Shown here: one piece after another, positions 50,346-60,246 of the stretch
Numbering within the stretch: position 1 is the first letter of the stretch
Layout of the letters: each line of letters begins with the position of its first letter
Source: a virus
Length of the DNA stretch: 64,000 bases
Virus record (IMG/VR): IMGVR_UViG_3300037882_002640
Location: 1-64,000 of that record
Direction: 5' to 3' (one strand)
The notes under the pieces: generated by a model
Seen by the model: only the letters and a program-made list of their open reading frames with translations
The model's database searches: none
What the model was told of the DNA's origin: nothing
Made by a program: the position numbers and the translations under genes

Positions 50346-51336
50346 TTGGGTTTCTCTCGCTTATTTGGTTCTTATTGAATTGCTCTATACATGCTATCAC
50401 TACTGGAGTTCCAAACCGCTCCTTAATAACATGCAGATATATCATGGATTTATTTAGAGTGGGGTGTATTACTGGAAGTCCATGTGGAAACCCATCTCTT
50501 GGGGGCCCATAGTATGCACCCATTCCTGAAACCACCACAGGCCTATGAAGTATCACAACATAATCAGAGCATTGATACGCTGAAGATGATGCGAATAAGT
50601 CATTCTGGGTGGGGTAGTGTAATTTAGGGTTTGATACCCTCTCGTTACTTTGTATATCACGATTAAGTTGAGACAAAAGTACGAACATTATTTTGATATT
50701 TTCGTGTGAAAAATGTTTTTTTAATTCCACGAGTGATAAATAAAGTTCGTCCACCCTTTGCTTTTCAGCCTCTCCTTTATTGTTTTTAGTTAGGAGGGTG
50801 TGATCAATAGTCACTACTAATCCTTTGTTTTCACTTTGGAGATTTCTAACCTCAGCAAAATTAAGTATTGTCTGAGTAATATCTCTCGCTGTACCAACCT
50901 TATCTACATAGAATATAGGCAGCAAAGCAATATTCTCAACTTCATTCTCAATTTTGTTGTATAAATCCTGTGATATTGGAGTTTCAGAGGAATATATTTC
51001 CTTTAGGCCTACACCTAAACTGCTAGATAAATCTCTAGCAATTTGGTCTTCCATGCGCATCTCGAACTCAAACGAAAGTATTTCAAAATTCTGGTCTTTG
51101 TTCAACGCAATGAAATCTCTTCGCAACTCTGATAAGAATGTGGACTTACCACTTCCTGGCAAGCCCGCAACTGTTGTTATCCTTCACCAATCAAGGCCAT
51201 TCAAGAAAGTCTTGTTAAACTTACTTTTAGAGGTCTTAAGTGACTTTATCTCCCCTGTTCGTAGAGAATGGATAAATTTCTTGGAAGAGGTAGCTGCATG
51301 AGATATGTGTCTTACATTAAGCGAGATCTGTTCCAT
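50338..51336 (-). CDS. DnaB-like replicative helicase, one TGA-Trp
   Basis: 332 residues from ATG 51336. RecA-type ATPase core: FLNGLDWWRITTVAGLPG with Walker A GLPGSGKS at about 58-65, Walker B-like VVTIDH and the DnaB-type SQLNRDIQ near 225. The second Trp of LDWW (residue 51) is TGA (51184-51186). It lacks the usual N-terminal domain of DnaB, so it is shorter than the family norm. It unwinds duplex DNA at the fork, paired with the primase. TAG stop. Confidence 0.8.
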
Positions 51337-51856
51337 AGGTTACCGTTCTTGCTGGGGCTGCCACTTCGTAATCTAGAAACGTTTTAGACTTCAGAAAACT
51401 ACTAGGCCCCTTCATATATGTAACTTTGTTTTCAGTATAGGAAGTTTTCTTTAGATATTCATAGTAGGCTTTAAGCCCTTCTATTATCACATCGAGGTCA
51501 TACCTTAACCTCGCTTTAGTAAACTCTAGTTTAGATTCATCTCGATTTGTCCGTATGACTCTAGTTGACTCAAATCTGCCAAAACTATTGTCAAGAGGGT
51601 ATGCCTTTCAGAACTTCTCGAACTCATCCTCATCAGATTCTACCCCACCTTCTAATTCTGTTACTAAAACATAGAAAGTGTTGGTGAGGTTACCAGCCCT
51701 ATCTAAAAACCCTAAAGTTTTCATTTTATTCATACTCTCTGTTGTTGGGTAGTTACCCCAATCCTCGTCTAAATACAGAGAGTAAAGATACGCAAATTCT
51801 TCTAAATCAAGAAGTAATTTCGTAACCGTTTTGTATAATTTATTAGTAAAATACAT
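51317..51856 (-). CDS. Unknown protein, one TGA-Trp
   Basis: 179 residues when TGA (51608-51610) is read as Trp; a standard-code reading would stop after 82. The join reads DEFEKF-W-KAYPLDNSFGRF. The N-terminal part is helical and acidic; the C-terminal part is basic then beta-like. The TAA at 51317-51319 overlaps the helicase start by 20 bp. No family recognised; helicase-loader-like small proteins often occupy this position, which is only a guess. Confidence 0.65.
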
Positions 51857-52109
51857 ATTCTTTTATGCCTTCTCGACCATTCGTTATATGGTCGAGTTCC
51901 GCTCTTTTTAGATCATCTATTGCTTTACCCCACGTTTCCCACAAATCTTTAGTCTGTTGGGAACCGTTGCTGGAGACCAGTACTTTCCGTTTACCTCCCT
52001 TCAAATAGTAATATATCTGAACATTCCATAAACCCTCATTTCTGTAGACATGTATTTTGTAATCCTTGTAGTTGAACTTTATGTTATCTTTGATATTTTT
52101 TTTTGCCAT
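51843..52109 (-). CDS. Unknown small basic protein
   Basis: 88 residues, rich in Lys, Tyr and Trp, starting MAKKNIKDNIKFNYKDYK; a single beta-sheet domain seems likely. No motif. Overlaps the next gene by 14 bp. Could bind nucleic acid (inferred from charge). Confidence 0.5.
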   Translation of the reverse strand: MAKKNIKDNIKFNYKDYKIHVYRNEGLWNVQIYYYLKGGKRKVLVSSNGSQQTKDLWETWGKAIDDLKRAELDHITNGREGIKEYVFY

Positions 52110-52111
52110 AC

Positions 52112-52339
52112 CTAGTAACGAAATAATATTTTTTCCAGGGATTCACATTCATCCTGTATATTGTAGTACAGAGAGAAATTTATGTCATACTCCCTAATAG
52201 ATTTAGCTTCATCCTTTTTTCCTGGGTAGGAGCCTACAAAAAAGTAACATATCACAGTGTTTGTATTGTTACTTGGCCTGTACTGGCTAGTTACCTGCAC
52301 GCAAAACCTACCAATATGGATAACTTTTATCTCCTCCAT
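52112..52339 (-). CDS. Unknown small protein
   Basis: 75 residues, beta-like, no motif, no membrane segment. TAG stop. One base overlap with the preceding zinc-ribbon gene. Product unknown. Confidence 0.5.
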   Translation of the reverse strand: MEEIKVIHIGRFCVQVTSQYRPSNNTNTVICYFFVGSYPGKKDEAKSIREYDINFSLYYNIQDECESLEKILFRY

Positions 52340-53388
52340 TAGAAAGGGTAATCCAAATCAAAATCAATTTTTCTTTGTAAATTGAAATCAGGTTTAATAG
52401 TTTCAAGTTTTAGCACTTTGGTTACATTATGGTTATGAAATACCATCTTGTAGATGTAGTCTCTTTTGTTGTTAAAGACATAAACCACTTTGTCTGCGCT
52501 TCTTTTTACTATGATGGGGGCCTTACCTTCGTGATTGCAGATCTTGCAAAGGTATGACTGGCCTTTTAAGTCCCAGTCTAGTTGTTCCCTGCTAAGCATC
52601 AAGTCAATTTCTTGTACTATATCACATTCACAGGTGAAGTGATTATACCTTTGAGTAACTCCTATACCTATAGTGTATGGGCTCATTCTTGAGTCGTGTG
52701 CTCTTTGGATCGCTGTACATTCACCACAAAGATATGTATAATCTGCGATGACTGCAAATTTTCTCCAACTTTTTTCAGAGTTATCAATGAGATAATCTTC
52801 GTTGCAGTGTGCGCACACTCTGCTGTAACTCCTAAAGGAAAAGAGGTTCTCTCTTTTCCTACCGCTTGTATTTTTGATAAATGTTTCACAACTATCACAA
52901 ACTTTAACTCTGCCTCCTGTAGTTTCGTTGTTCAAGTTAGAGTATTCCCTAGATACTGGTATATTTACTATTATCGAAAACATAGGCATGGCAGTTTCAC
53001 AGAGGATACAGTACTCACTAAGGTCCATACCATCATAATATTTAGCATGTGAGTAGTAGTTACCTAATCGTGGAAGACCATAATTATGTATCATAGTATA
53101 CCTGTCCAAGATTTTATGATTCTTTCTTTCCATGACTTTCTTTTTTTCTGTTTTGATGCTATTTTGACATTCTTCGCAGGCAAATATGTGAAGGTTAAGT
53201 TCATTATACTCACTTGTAGACATAGAGTGTGTTGTCCTCACTTCATTTACGTGGAAGTAACACTCTCCCATTCTCGCCCCTGCCGTGACATTAGGCAACC
53301 ATGTGTCATCAACAAACCTAAAGTCATGTTCAATGTACCGTCTTAGCCTCCAAGGGTATCTGGGGAGGTCGGAATTGATTTCAACCAT
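52339..53388 (-). CDS. Multi-zinc-ribbon protein with SSB-like tip
   Basis: 349 residues with at least five C-x2-C pairs (for example CEEC near 72, CILC, CDSC, CAHC, CGEC, CKIC), so several zinc ribbons. The end, KIDFDLDYPF, resembles an SSB acidic tip. Trp codons are TGG. It is downstream of the SF2 helicase and overlaps it by 46 bp. Probably binds nucleic acid or bridges replication proteins (inferred). Homing-endonuclease-like ribbons are another possibility, but no catalytic motif is seen. Confidence 0.6.
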   Translation of the reverse strand: MVEINSDLPRYPWRLRRYIEHDFRFVDDTWLPNVTAGARMGECYFHVNEVRTTHSMSTSEYNELNLHIFACEECQNSIKTEKKKVMERKNHKILDRYTMIHNYGLPRLGNYYSHAKYYDGMDLSEYCILCETAMPMFSIIVNIPVSREYSNLNNETTGGRVKVCDSCETFIKNTSGRKRENLFSFRSYSRVCAHCNEDYLIDNSEKSWRKFAVIADYTYLCGECTAIQRAHDSRMSPYTIGIGVTQRYNHFTCECDIVQEIDLMLSREQLDWDLKGQSYLCKICNHEGKAPIIVKRSADKVVYVFNNKRDYIYKMVFHNHNVTKVLKLETIKPDFNLQRKIDFDLDYPF

Positions 53389-54500
53389 ATAGGTTTAATT
53401 TTTAAAGTTTTAGTTTTTACCCATTTTTCTTCCCTTGTTCCTTCAGTGTAAAGATTAAAGAATAAGGCTTTCTTATCCTTACCTAACCTCACTGTACGCC
53501 CAAGAGCTTGGGTAAATACCAGTAACGATGAGTCTCCTGACACTGAAATGCCAGCATCTAGACTAGGAATGTCTAACCCTTCATTTAGAGCATCAACACC
53601 TATTAACCTACTTACTTTACCAGTTTCCATCCTTTCAAGGACCTCTGCTTTTGCTTTCTTGCTCATCTTAGAATGGTAAACTGCTGAATTAGGTAGTAGT
53701 TTTCCGCAAATTTCAGCTTCTTTAATACTTTTGAAGAAGATTATCCATCTTCTCCCTGGGTATTGATTAACCAACTTTATAACGGCGTCCATCTTGTTAC
53801 CGTTACTTCATACCGCTTGCTTCCGCATAGTCATTGCCCCCCAAAATTCCTTACTAGCACTACTAACCTCCTTATCAGGATGATTTCTATAGTGTTTAGC
53901 GTTCTCGAAGGGGGATGAATATTCCAGGTTTTTTTCTTTGGCTAATCTCGCTAAATTCTTAGACGCTTGAATTAATTTAGCGTTGAACACTGAGTACCTC
54001 TTCCCATTCGACTTATCGTTGGGTAAGGCTATGTTGTATACCGTGAAATCACTTATTGCCCCATCTTCTAGGGCTTCATCAACTGTTTTCTCCTTTGCTA
54101 TTGGCGCAATGCTCACCATAAAATCCAGGTACTCTAGATTAGATGGGGCTGTTGCTGTTAACAGTAAGGTGTAGTTTCTGCTTATGTTGGAGTATAAACT
54201 CCTGTAGGCTGGGGAAAGGCTTCGGTGCGCCTCATCAACTATGAGTAGATTAACGCTTTTCTTCTGCTTGTACGCTGAATTAATTGTTGTAACCTCAGCC
54301 TTTCCCCCCACCACTTTTTTTCATGCCTCAACTAAATTTACTCTAGATGAGACGATCAGTACTTCTCCTCCAATAAGCTCTACTGCCATTTGACCGACCC
54401 TGGTCTTACCATATCCTGTCGGGAGAAGCACTGTGACGTGTTTATGTTCTACTAATTTATTTACCGAATCCAATTGCTCGGCATCTCTGATGGTTTTCAT
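53343..54500 (-). CDS. SF2 DEAH-type helicase, two TGA-Trp codons
   Basis: 385 residues when TGA is read as Trp, from ATG 54500. Motif I LPTGYGKTR at 26-34, motif Ia LIVSSRVNL near 48-57, DEAH at 89-92, motif III TATAPS near 112, then a second RecA domain with motif VI QALGRTVR at 331-338. TGA codons at 54321-54323 (VEAW-KK) and 53808-53810 (KQAVW-SN) otherwise split it into three pieces. Similar short helicases occur in crAss-like phages and may act in replication or repair. Flanked by two zinc-ribbon proteins; TAATG joins it to the upstream one. Confidence 0.82.
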
Positions 54501-55357
54501 TAGTTATGGGCATTACATATTTTATATTTAGCCGATATTTGGGTATTACACCCAGACACCTGGCATTCGTGTGTAGTTAACTTACAGCCTCTGCATATTT
54601 CGCCTCCTGAAGATACCCGACTTGTTGCGCACCTAGCACAATAATGTATTTTTCTGCTGTCGCAATTGTCACATAAACCTTCACGAGTCAAGTCATATCC
54701 TCCAGGTAGCCTAACATATGCGCCACATCTCAAGCAGTTATCTGCTGAATCCTTTTCACATGTATTGCAGAGAGTCTTGGTGTAGTCATTACTCTCGAAT
54801 CTGCACTTACAATTAGAGCAAACATTTGAATGCTCTAGACAGAACTTAGATCCATTTATGGTGTGTTCACTGCATATTAAGCAGTAATTTGGGAAAATAC
54901 TCCCACAATGATCGCATTCTCTGTCTTTACCTAAGTATACGTCACACTTTGGGCATTTCCTGTTACAAGACTTGCATGTAGTATCGGCCAATAAATCATC
55001 CCCACAACCGGGGCATATACCAAAGGTACAACCTCTGCATATATTATCCGAATTTATTTTCTTAAACAAATTACACTTAAAACATTTACCTAGTTTAGGG
55101 CCGTTATCAACGCTTACACAATCATGGACAGTCGTAGAAGGGTATACTTCCGCACAAGTTTTGCACGTTACATGATGCTCTTTTAAGCAGTCAATACACA
55201 TTGCTTTTGCAACTGCTCTGTCTTCTGCAGGGCTTACCCATACACCCACTGTTAAATTGGCCGTCTTACCACACTCTTGGCAAGGACTGTGTATACACAT
55301 GTCGCATAGTTCTTTAGTGGAACTAATAAGTGTATCACATTTAAAGCATGTGTTCAT
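54500..55357 (-). CDS. Multi-zinc-ribbon protein
   Basis: 285 residues made almost entirely of repeated C-x2-C zinc-ribbon knuckles (more than a dozen pairs, for example CFKC, CDMC, CQEC, CKTC, CRGC, CPGC, CPKC, CDHC). Start ATG 55357. The frame stays open upstream for about 90 bp with more Cys and no good start, so the N-terminus may be longer. Nearest idea is a nucleic-acid-binding scaffold for the helicase it is coupled to. No known family name. Confidence 0.6.
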   Translation of the reverse strand: MNTCFKCDTLISSTKELCDMCIHSPCQECGKTANLTVGVWVSPAEDRAVAKAMCIDCLKEHHVTCKTCAEVYPSTTVHDCVSVDNGPKLGKCFKCNLFKKINSDNICRGCTFGICPGCGDDLLADTTCKSCNRKCPKCDVYLGKDRECDHCGSIFPNYCLICSEHTINGSKFCLEHSNVCSNCKCRFESNDYTKTLCNTCEKDSADNCLRCGAYVRLPGGYDLTREGLCDNCDSRKIHYCARCATSRVSSGGEICRGCKLTTHECQVSGCNTQISAKYKICNAHN

Positions 55358-55446
55358 ACAAACACACTGCGCACCTAAGGTGCACTTCTTTACCTTCCTG
55401 CCAAAGTGTGGCGACGACCTATTTATACATGTGAATGTACGGGTAA

Positions 55447-56457
55447 CTAGTTTGGGAGTACTATACCTAGGCCACCATCAAGGATGGAATCCTCAAAGAG
55501 AGCTCTAACAGCGTCGACTTCGGGTTTTTTACCCTCGTTAATCCTGTTGCTGATTTCAGCAAATGTTAGCATTAGTTTGATTGCAGATTCTTTTTCTGCT
55601 TCATCATCAGATGACGAGTATCTATCCTTTGCTTCCACCACCTCTGCGTATATCTTGTCTGTTTTGGTCTTATCAGTTATACCGATATACTTAAGCAAAT
55701 TAAGCACAACAGATTTATCCTTGTCTGGATTCTTGGGCTTATCATCTCCGCTACTAGCAGGGGTTGTACTTTGCTGCCCTTTATCATCCTTCATGTAGTT
55801 CTCGCTATTAGTTCCTAGTGAGTAGAATATCTCCACCACTAAGATTAAATAGTGTACTACTATAGTGGCGATCATTAAGATTATTGGAGCAGCTAGTATT
55901 GCCCAAGGAGAGGTGTAGACCCTTAATCCCATTTGCAAGCACTCTTGCACATACTCCTGTTTATTAGTGAACGGGGATATCCATGAGTAAAACAATCCTA
56001 GGTGTGGAATTTCTCCCAAACCCGCAGCCATTATGGTCAAGTTGAAGTAGGGCGGTAGAAACAGCCCCAAAAAAGAAACCCCCATGATAATGACGTTTAT
56101 CAACATTGTCCCGAATTTCGACTTAATAAAACTGTCATAGATTGCTGCCATGGTGGAGGCAATAATCATACCAGATACAAACTGGTAAAATCCTAGGATT
56201 ATATGAGTCATAATCCTAGCTATAGGATTAATTTCCACCTTAGCCCCCGCTAAATGGGTAGTGGCCGCAACAAGACATTCCCCCACTGTGGCTATCAGTA
56301 GGATGACTAGCAACCACCCCGAAAAATCATTTCGGAATTGGTTCAGAATTAAATCTGTCAGTTTTTCATCCGGGTTTGAGTTTTTTAGGCGGATGAGTAC
56401 TATGGCCACGCCAATAATCCCGCAGACAGCGAGAATTGAAATTAATAGATCCGACAT
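55447..56457 (-). CDS. Multi-pass membrane protein
   Basis: 336 residues. Hydrophobic segments near 3-22, 47-65, 85-108, 118-135, 140-165 and 185-210, then a polar tail with acidic, Ser-rich stretch and helical end. Not recognised. It starts directly before the stop of the DNA polymerase gene. A membrane protein in a replication operon could anchor replication to the envelope or remodel the cell (inferred). Confidence 0.6.
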   Translation of the reverse strand: MSDLLISILAVCGIIGVAIVLIRLKNSNPDEKLTDLILNQFRNDFSGWLLVILLIATVGECLVAATTHLAGAKVEINPIARIMTHIILGFYQFVSGMIIASTMAAIYDSFIKSKFGTMLINVIIMGVSFLGLFLPPYFNLTIMAAGLGEIPHLGLFYSWISPFTNKQEYVQECLQMGLRVYTSPWAILAAPIILMIATIVVHYLILVVEIFYSLGTNSENYMKDDKGQQSTTPASSGDDKPKNPDKDKSVVLNLLKYIGITDKTKTDKIYAEVVEAKDRYSSSDDEAEKESAIKLMLTFAEISNRINEGKKPEVDAVRALFEDSILDGGLGIVLPN

Positions 56458-58305
56458 TTATTTTGTCCATATTGTAGAGTGAGAAGTGTCACTCTTTGGT
56501 GAGCAATTTTTTAGTAAGAGTTTCCCAGCCTGCATCATGGCGGAGCTAACTACTTGCTTTACTTTTTCCACATCTTCATCCCTGCACCTAATAACCCATT
56601 CATCATGGATTAAGATACATATCTCGAAATTGTGGATACTGCTTAATTTTCTTAAGAGATTACCAGCTAGTTTAATCATATCCGCTCCAGTTGACTGAAT
56701 TGGGTAATTAAATGCTTTTCTCCTTACTTGGGATTCAAACTTATTAATCCATTCCTTCATCGCTTGGTTCTCGTAGCCCCTTGCAATTAAGTCCGAATAA
56801 ATTTTCTTAGCTTTTAGGTACTCGTCATGCCCTTCAAATAGTATTCTCCTTTTAGAGTAATTGTTGGTTATTACGTAACCATCTATTAGGGCCTGTGCGG
56901 CCTTCTTTTCCAATCCCTCTATCAGAGTAGGGTACAACGCTTTAACGTCCTCTACGGCCTTTCTAGCCACCTTCATAGGCAATCCGAATTGACTTGCAAT
57001 CTTTCCTGGACCACCACCATACAGAATTGTAAATACGATGGTTTTCGCAATCTGCCTATGTAGTGATGGAATCATATTCTCACCCCAGACTACACTTGCA
57101 GTTTTCAAATGCAAATCAACTCCTTCCTTAAACCAGTCAAGAATTTTAGTCTCCCCATATAAATCCGCAGCTATTAACACCTCTTGTGAGGAGTAGTCAG
57201 CAGTTACAAAGGAATAACCTTCTCCTGCTTCAAAACAGTTGCGGTACTCATTCATCCTAGGAATTTGCTGCATATTAGGATTAGACGATGAAGTTCGTCC
57301 CGTGTCCACCATTTGCATGTAACTACTATGGATTTTGCCAGTAAGTGGGCTAATCTTTGATAGAAATTTCTCACCATATGATGTCTTAAGTTTCATTAAC
57401 TTCTTATACTCCAAATACAAATGTACAAGTTCATTATCAATCTTAGACAGGACAGTGGAGTTTACCCCCTCTTTTATTTCACCTGTTTTCTTATCTATAA
57501 ACGAAACTGATACACCAGTATTTTTCATCAAATCTAGAACTTGCTTTGGCGAGTTCCAGTTGATATCCCCATACACCGAAAGTTTTTCCAGAGACTTTTC
57601 AATTTCATTTTCCTGGTGCTTAATTAAAGCATTTCATTTATCGCGGTTAACATCCACACCATTAAGTTCCATGTCCGCTAAAACCAAAATAAATTCCTTT
57701 TCGACTAGGTTGTAGACATCCAGTAACCCGTCTTTTTCCATTTTAGCATGTAGGACTTCATATAGTGTGTACGTGTATTCTGTGTCTTTTGCAGCATATG
57801 CTGCTTGCTGTGGGGTTAGCTTCCCACCAAATGTTCGTCGGATGTCCTTAGTTACAGTGTAATCAAATAAGTCAGTCTGTAGCGTATACGCATACTTGTC
57901 AACATATTCCCTAGCCATACTTTCTAATGAAAAAGTACCTTTAGGGTTTGTTAAACCTAACTTAATTAACTGCCCCATAACCATGGTATCATCTACATCA
58001 TTATGTACGTATCCTGTGTGTCTTTTTATCACAGAATAATCGAATTTGCCATTATGGCAAATCCACCCTATCTTTTTTAACTTCCCTAGGAGCATCTTAG
58101 AAAATCCTTCCTGAACATCCACTAGTATAGTATAATCTTTACCTGTTATCTGTACAGTAAGAATCTCTTTGGCCTCATCCCAAGTAGTTTCCGTGTCCAG
58201 GGCTACCTTATCTTTTATTTTACTACAAGCCTCAACTAAACTAATATTAATAAAGCCGTCAATCTTATAGTCCCCTACGAAATACCTAGTAAATTTCTTT
58301 GCCAT
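56458..58305 (-). CDS. Family A DNA polymerase with 3'-5' exonuclease, one TGA-Trp
   Basis: 615 residues from ATG 58305. The exonuclease has LDTET with Asp37 and Glu39 and a late YAAKDTEYT motif. The polymerase has TGRTSSSNPNMQQIP, motif A FVTADYSSQE (Asp370), motif B RQIAKTIVFTILYGG (Arg417, Lys421) and motif C HDEW near 567-570. Trp224, in the linker NRDKW-NALI, is TGA (57634-57636); the standard code would split the exonuclease from the polymerase. Replicates the phage genome. Overlaps the upstream small gene by 20 bp. Trp elsewhere is TGG. Confidence 0.9.
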
Positions 58306-58591
58306 CGATTTCTAAAAATCTGTCTATTTTGTAAGATGAGCTCGTAAACTCATCCATATTCCTTACCACTCCCTTACTAGATACCACCCTACGTATCTTC
58401 CTAATGCAGGTGAAATTATTTAACTTCACCTTTCACTTATCGTGTTGATAGGTAACTTGGTATTTGTCAGGCACCTCATCTAGGATGAAGGGAAGGCCCT
58501 TACCCATGTATTCCACAAGTTCAGCCTCCCCTTCGTAACCTAAATTTTGATAAGGGTCAAGGTACACTGGTACCATCTGCCCTACCTTCAT
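58286..58591 (-). CDS. Unknown small protein revealed by TGA=Trp
   Basis: 101 residues, ATG 58591 to TAG at 58286. Contains one in-frame TGA (58433-58435, HDKW-KVK), so it is invisible in the standard code. Starts MKVGQMVPVYLDPYQ and is beta-like in the first half, basic in the second. Fits exactly between its neighbours (3 bp before the start, 20 bp overlap with the polymerase start). Possibly a polymerase accessory protein. Confidence 0.65.
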
Positions 58592-58593
58592 AC

Positions 58594-59184
58594 TTACATT
58601 TCTATATGTATGTGACTTCCTGTAGCGCTGGGGTTGTAAAATATATAAGGCTTACATTCCTCGCGTGTAGCGTAAGTTTCCACCTCTTTACATCCTGGCT
58701 TGCCTTCGATGTACATAGTTAGCCCATGTTCTTGTAGCCATTTCTTACCAGATTCTGATACTAAATAATCTACAAGGTCTTGAGACAAATCTAAGTCGCA
58801 GGCTTTGCCATGTTCATGTTCTGACTTTGTCCCCCAATTCCTACGAAGTGAGGTTATCATTGCCTTGGGACCACTGTACTCCCCCAGTGCTGTTTTTAAG
58901 GCACTACAAATATCCGTGTTTACACCTCTATACAGTACAAACCCTAGAAAGTTAGCTTTGCAGCTACCGAATTTTTTACTTTTCGGATTCTTTCATGGGT
59001 GTATTTTCAGTAGTGTATCTAGTTGTAGTTTAATGGAGTCTGTTACTCCACCATACTCTAAAACCTCCATTTTAAGGTGTTCAAGAGCATCACGTTGGTC
59101 GTCGATAATCCTATTTTGTTTTATTTGAAAACTAATAAGTGCTGCGACCATTATACCCTGTAGTGCCAATCGTATGTCATTCAT
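58594..59184 (-). CDS. Membrane-anchored M15-type peptidase, one TGA-Trp
   Basis: 196 residues from ATG 59184. A hydrophobic N-terminal helix (about 8-20), a charged linker, then the zinc site of the M15/DD-carboxypeptidase fold: SxHxxGxAxD at 121-130 (His123, Asp130) and HIH near 191-193. TGA at 58993-58995 (IHPW-KN) joins the anchor to the catalytic part; the standard code would give two small proteins. The family cuts D-Ala-D-Ala or peptidoglycan cross-links, so a cell-wall role is likely. Unusual in being among early replication genes. Confidence 0.72.
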
Positions 59185-59229
59185 ATGTTTGCTGTCTTGT
59201 ATTTACTAGTGCTCTAGTTCCAAGCACTT

Positions 59230-59517
59230 CTAGTTAGCGGGGTATAAAAGCTTGTAAGCTTTGTTTACTACAAAGAACTCCGCCACTTGGGCACCTGTAT
59301 TTGGATGGTTACGAGGAACAAACTTTTCGACTATTACGCCGTCTGATTTATTTCCGTTCCTATCGTAATACAAGTTAACGCCCCTTTTATCAGTAGTTCA
59401 TGTCAGTCCCACCTCGCTGTATGACACATTTAGCGCCATTCCAGTCCTGGCGGACCTCAAAACTACCAATCCACTGTTACTTAAGTAAGTAACAGCTCGC
59501 TCATCAATATTGTTCAT
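59230..59517 (-). CDS. Unknown small protein revealed by TGA=Trp
   Basis: 95 residues, ATG 59517, TAG at 59230-59232. One in-frame TGA (59398-59400) at residue 40 in GLTW-TTDK. Beta-rich, no motif recognised; the ATG overlaps no stop but sits 2 bp before the preceding TAA. Without recoding this 300-bp stretch would look empty. Confidence 0.6.
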
Positions 59518-59518
59518 T

Positions 59519-60079
59519 TTAACTTAGAATTGAAACAGGCCTTGGTCCATCCAAGTCCTCTCTTGGCAGTAGTAATTTCTGGAACTCTAAGTCCCATGAA
59601 ATATACTCCCCACCTATCAACATGGCGTTGTTAGCCACGAAGCATCTCTTTTTATCATCGAATTGGATAGGATCGCGATAATCGCTTATCTTCACTATCC
59701 CCCCTTCGATAATTAGTTTTACTGTCAACTCGTTCGCAACCTGCCACATGCAGGCCATCATAATAAAGGAGTTCCCTTCACATATTATCCTTACACTACG
59801 GTCATATAAATATCTGTAATGCTTGTCACGTACAAACCCTTCTATGTGGTTTGGCCAATTACCAATTGGGGGTTTCCCATGTGGGTAATTGAAGAAGTGT
59901 GGGATATTGGTAGAGAACCCCTCAAAGTGGGGAATGTACAGGTAGTCCATTTTACTGGTACTGTCCCCAGGTAAAATTAACTTAACACTGTATCCCAACT
60001 CTAGGAGTTTGGATATATCGGGCAACTTTAATGGGTCCACCAAGACCCCTATTGTTACCTGTGAATTATTTTTGATCAT
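59519..60079 (-). CDS. Unknown protein
   Basis: 186 residues, alpha/beta. The start (VTIGVLVDPLKLPD) suggests a Rossmann-like strand-helix, and a later segment ICEGNSFIMMACMWQ could be mistaken for a nucleophile elbow, but no catalytic Cys is placed as in glutamine amidotransferases. Not identified. TAA stop; the start overlaps the previous gene by 14 bp. Confidence 0.5.
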   Translation of the reverse strand: MIKNNSQVTIGVLVDPLKLPDISKLLELGYSVKLILPGDSTSKMDYLYIPHFEGFSTNIPHFFNYPHGKPPIGNWPNHIEGFVRDKHYRYLYDRSVRIICEGNSFIMMACMWQVANELTVKLIIEGGIVKISDYRDPIQFDDKKRCFVANNAMLIGGEYISWDLEFQKLLLPREDLDGPRPVSILS

Positions 60080-60239
60080 TAGCCAGTTTCTTTAGGCGAG
60101 TCAATAACTCATACAAAAGTATGGATTTATTTTGACTGCACAAATTTATTTCCTTAAAGAAATTTTTTTTTGTGTGTTGAGGAGCAAATACTCTATGCAT
60201 GCCCTCTTCTTCTGCTATAAATATACCTAGGCGGTTCAT
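60066..60239 (-). CDS. Unknown small protein
   Basis: 57 residues from ATG 60239, chosen because it follows a GGGGAG ribosome-binding-like site and the TGA of the upstream gene. Helical and basic. Longer starts at 60344 or 60398 would overlap the upstream gene in a different frame by 98 or 152 bp. Confidence 0.45.
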   Translation of the reverse strand: MNRLGIFIAEEEGMHRVFAPQHTKKNFFKEINLCSQNKSILLYELLTRLKKLANDQK

Positions 60240-60246
60240 TGCCAAT

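Noticed and set aside
54500-55446. Homing endonuclease in the zinc-ribbon protein
   Set aside because: No HNH, GIY-YIG or LAGLIDADG motif accompanies the Cys pairs.
45344-59517. In-frame TGA as selenocysteine
   Set aside because: The sites are not at redox-active positions, several are at expected Trp positions, and no SECIS-like hairpin regularly follows them.
45344-59517. In-frame TGA as pseudogene decay or sequencing error
   Set aside because: All disruptions are the same codon, frames are kept on both sides, no frameshift or TAA/TAG interruption is seen in the same genes, and all core motifs remain intact.
59519-60079. Class I glutamine amidotransferase
   Set aside because: A Cys-Glu-Gly segment was noticed, but the Gly-x-Cys-x-Gly elbow and the later His-Glu pair are missing.
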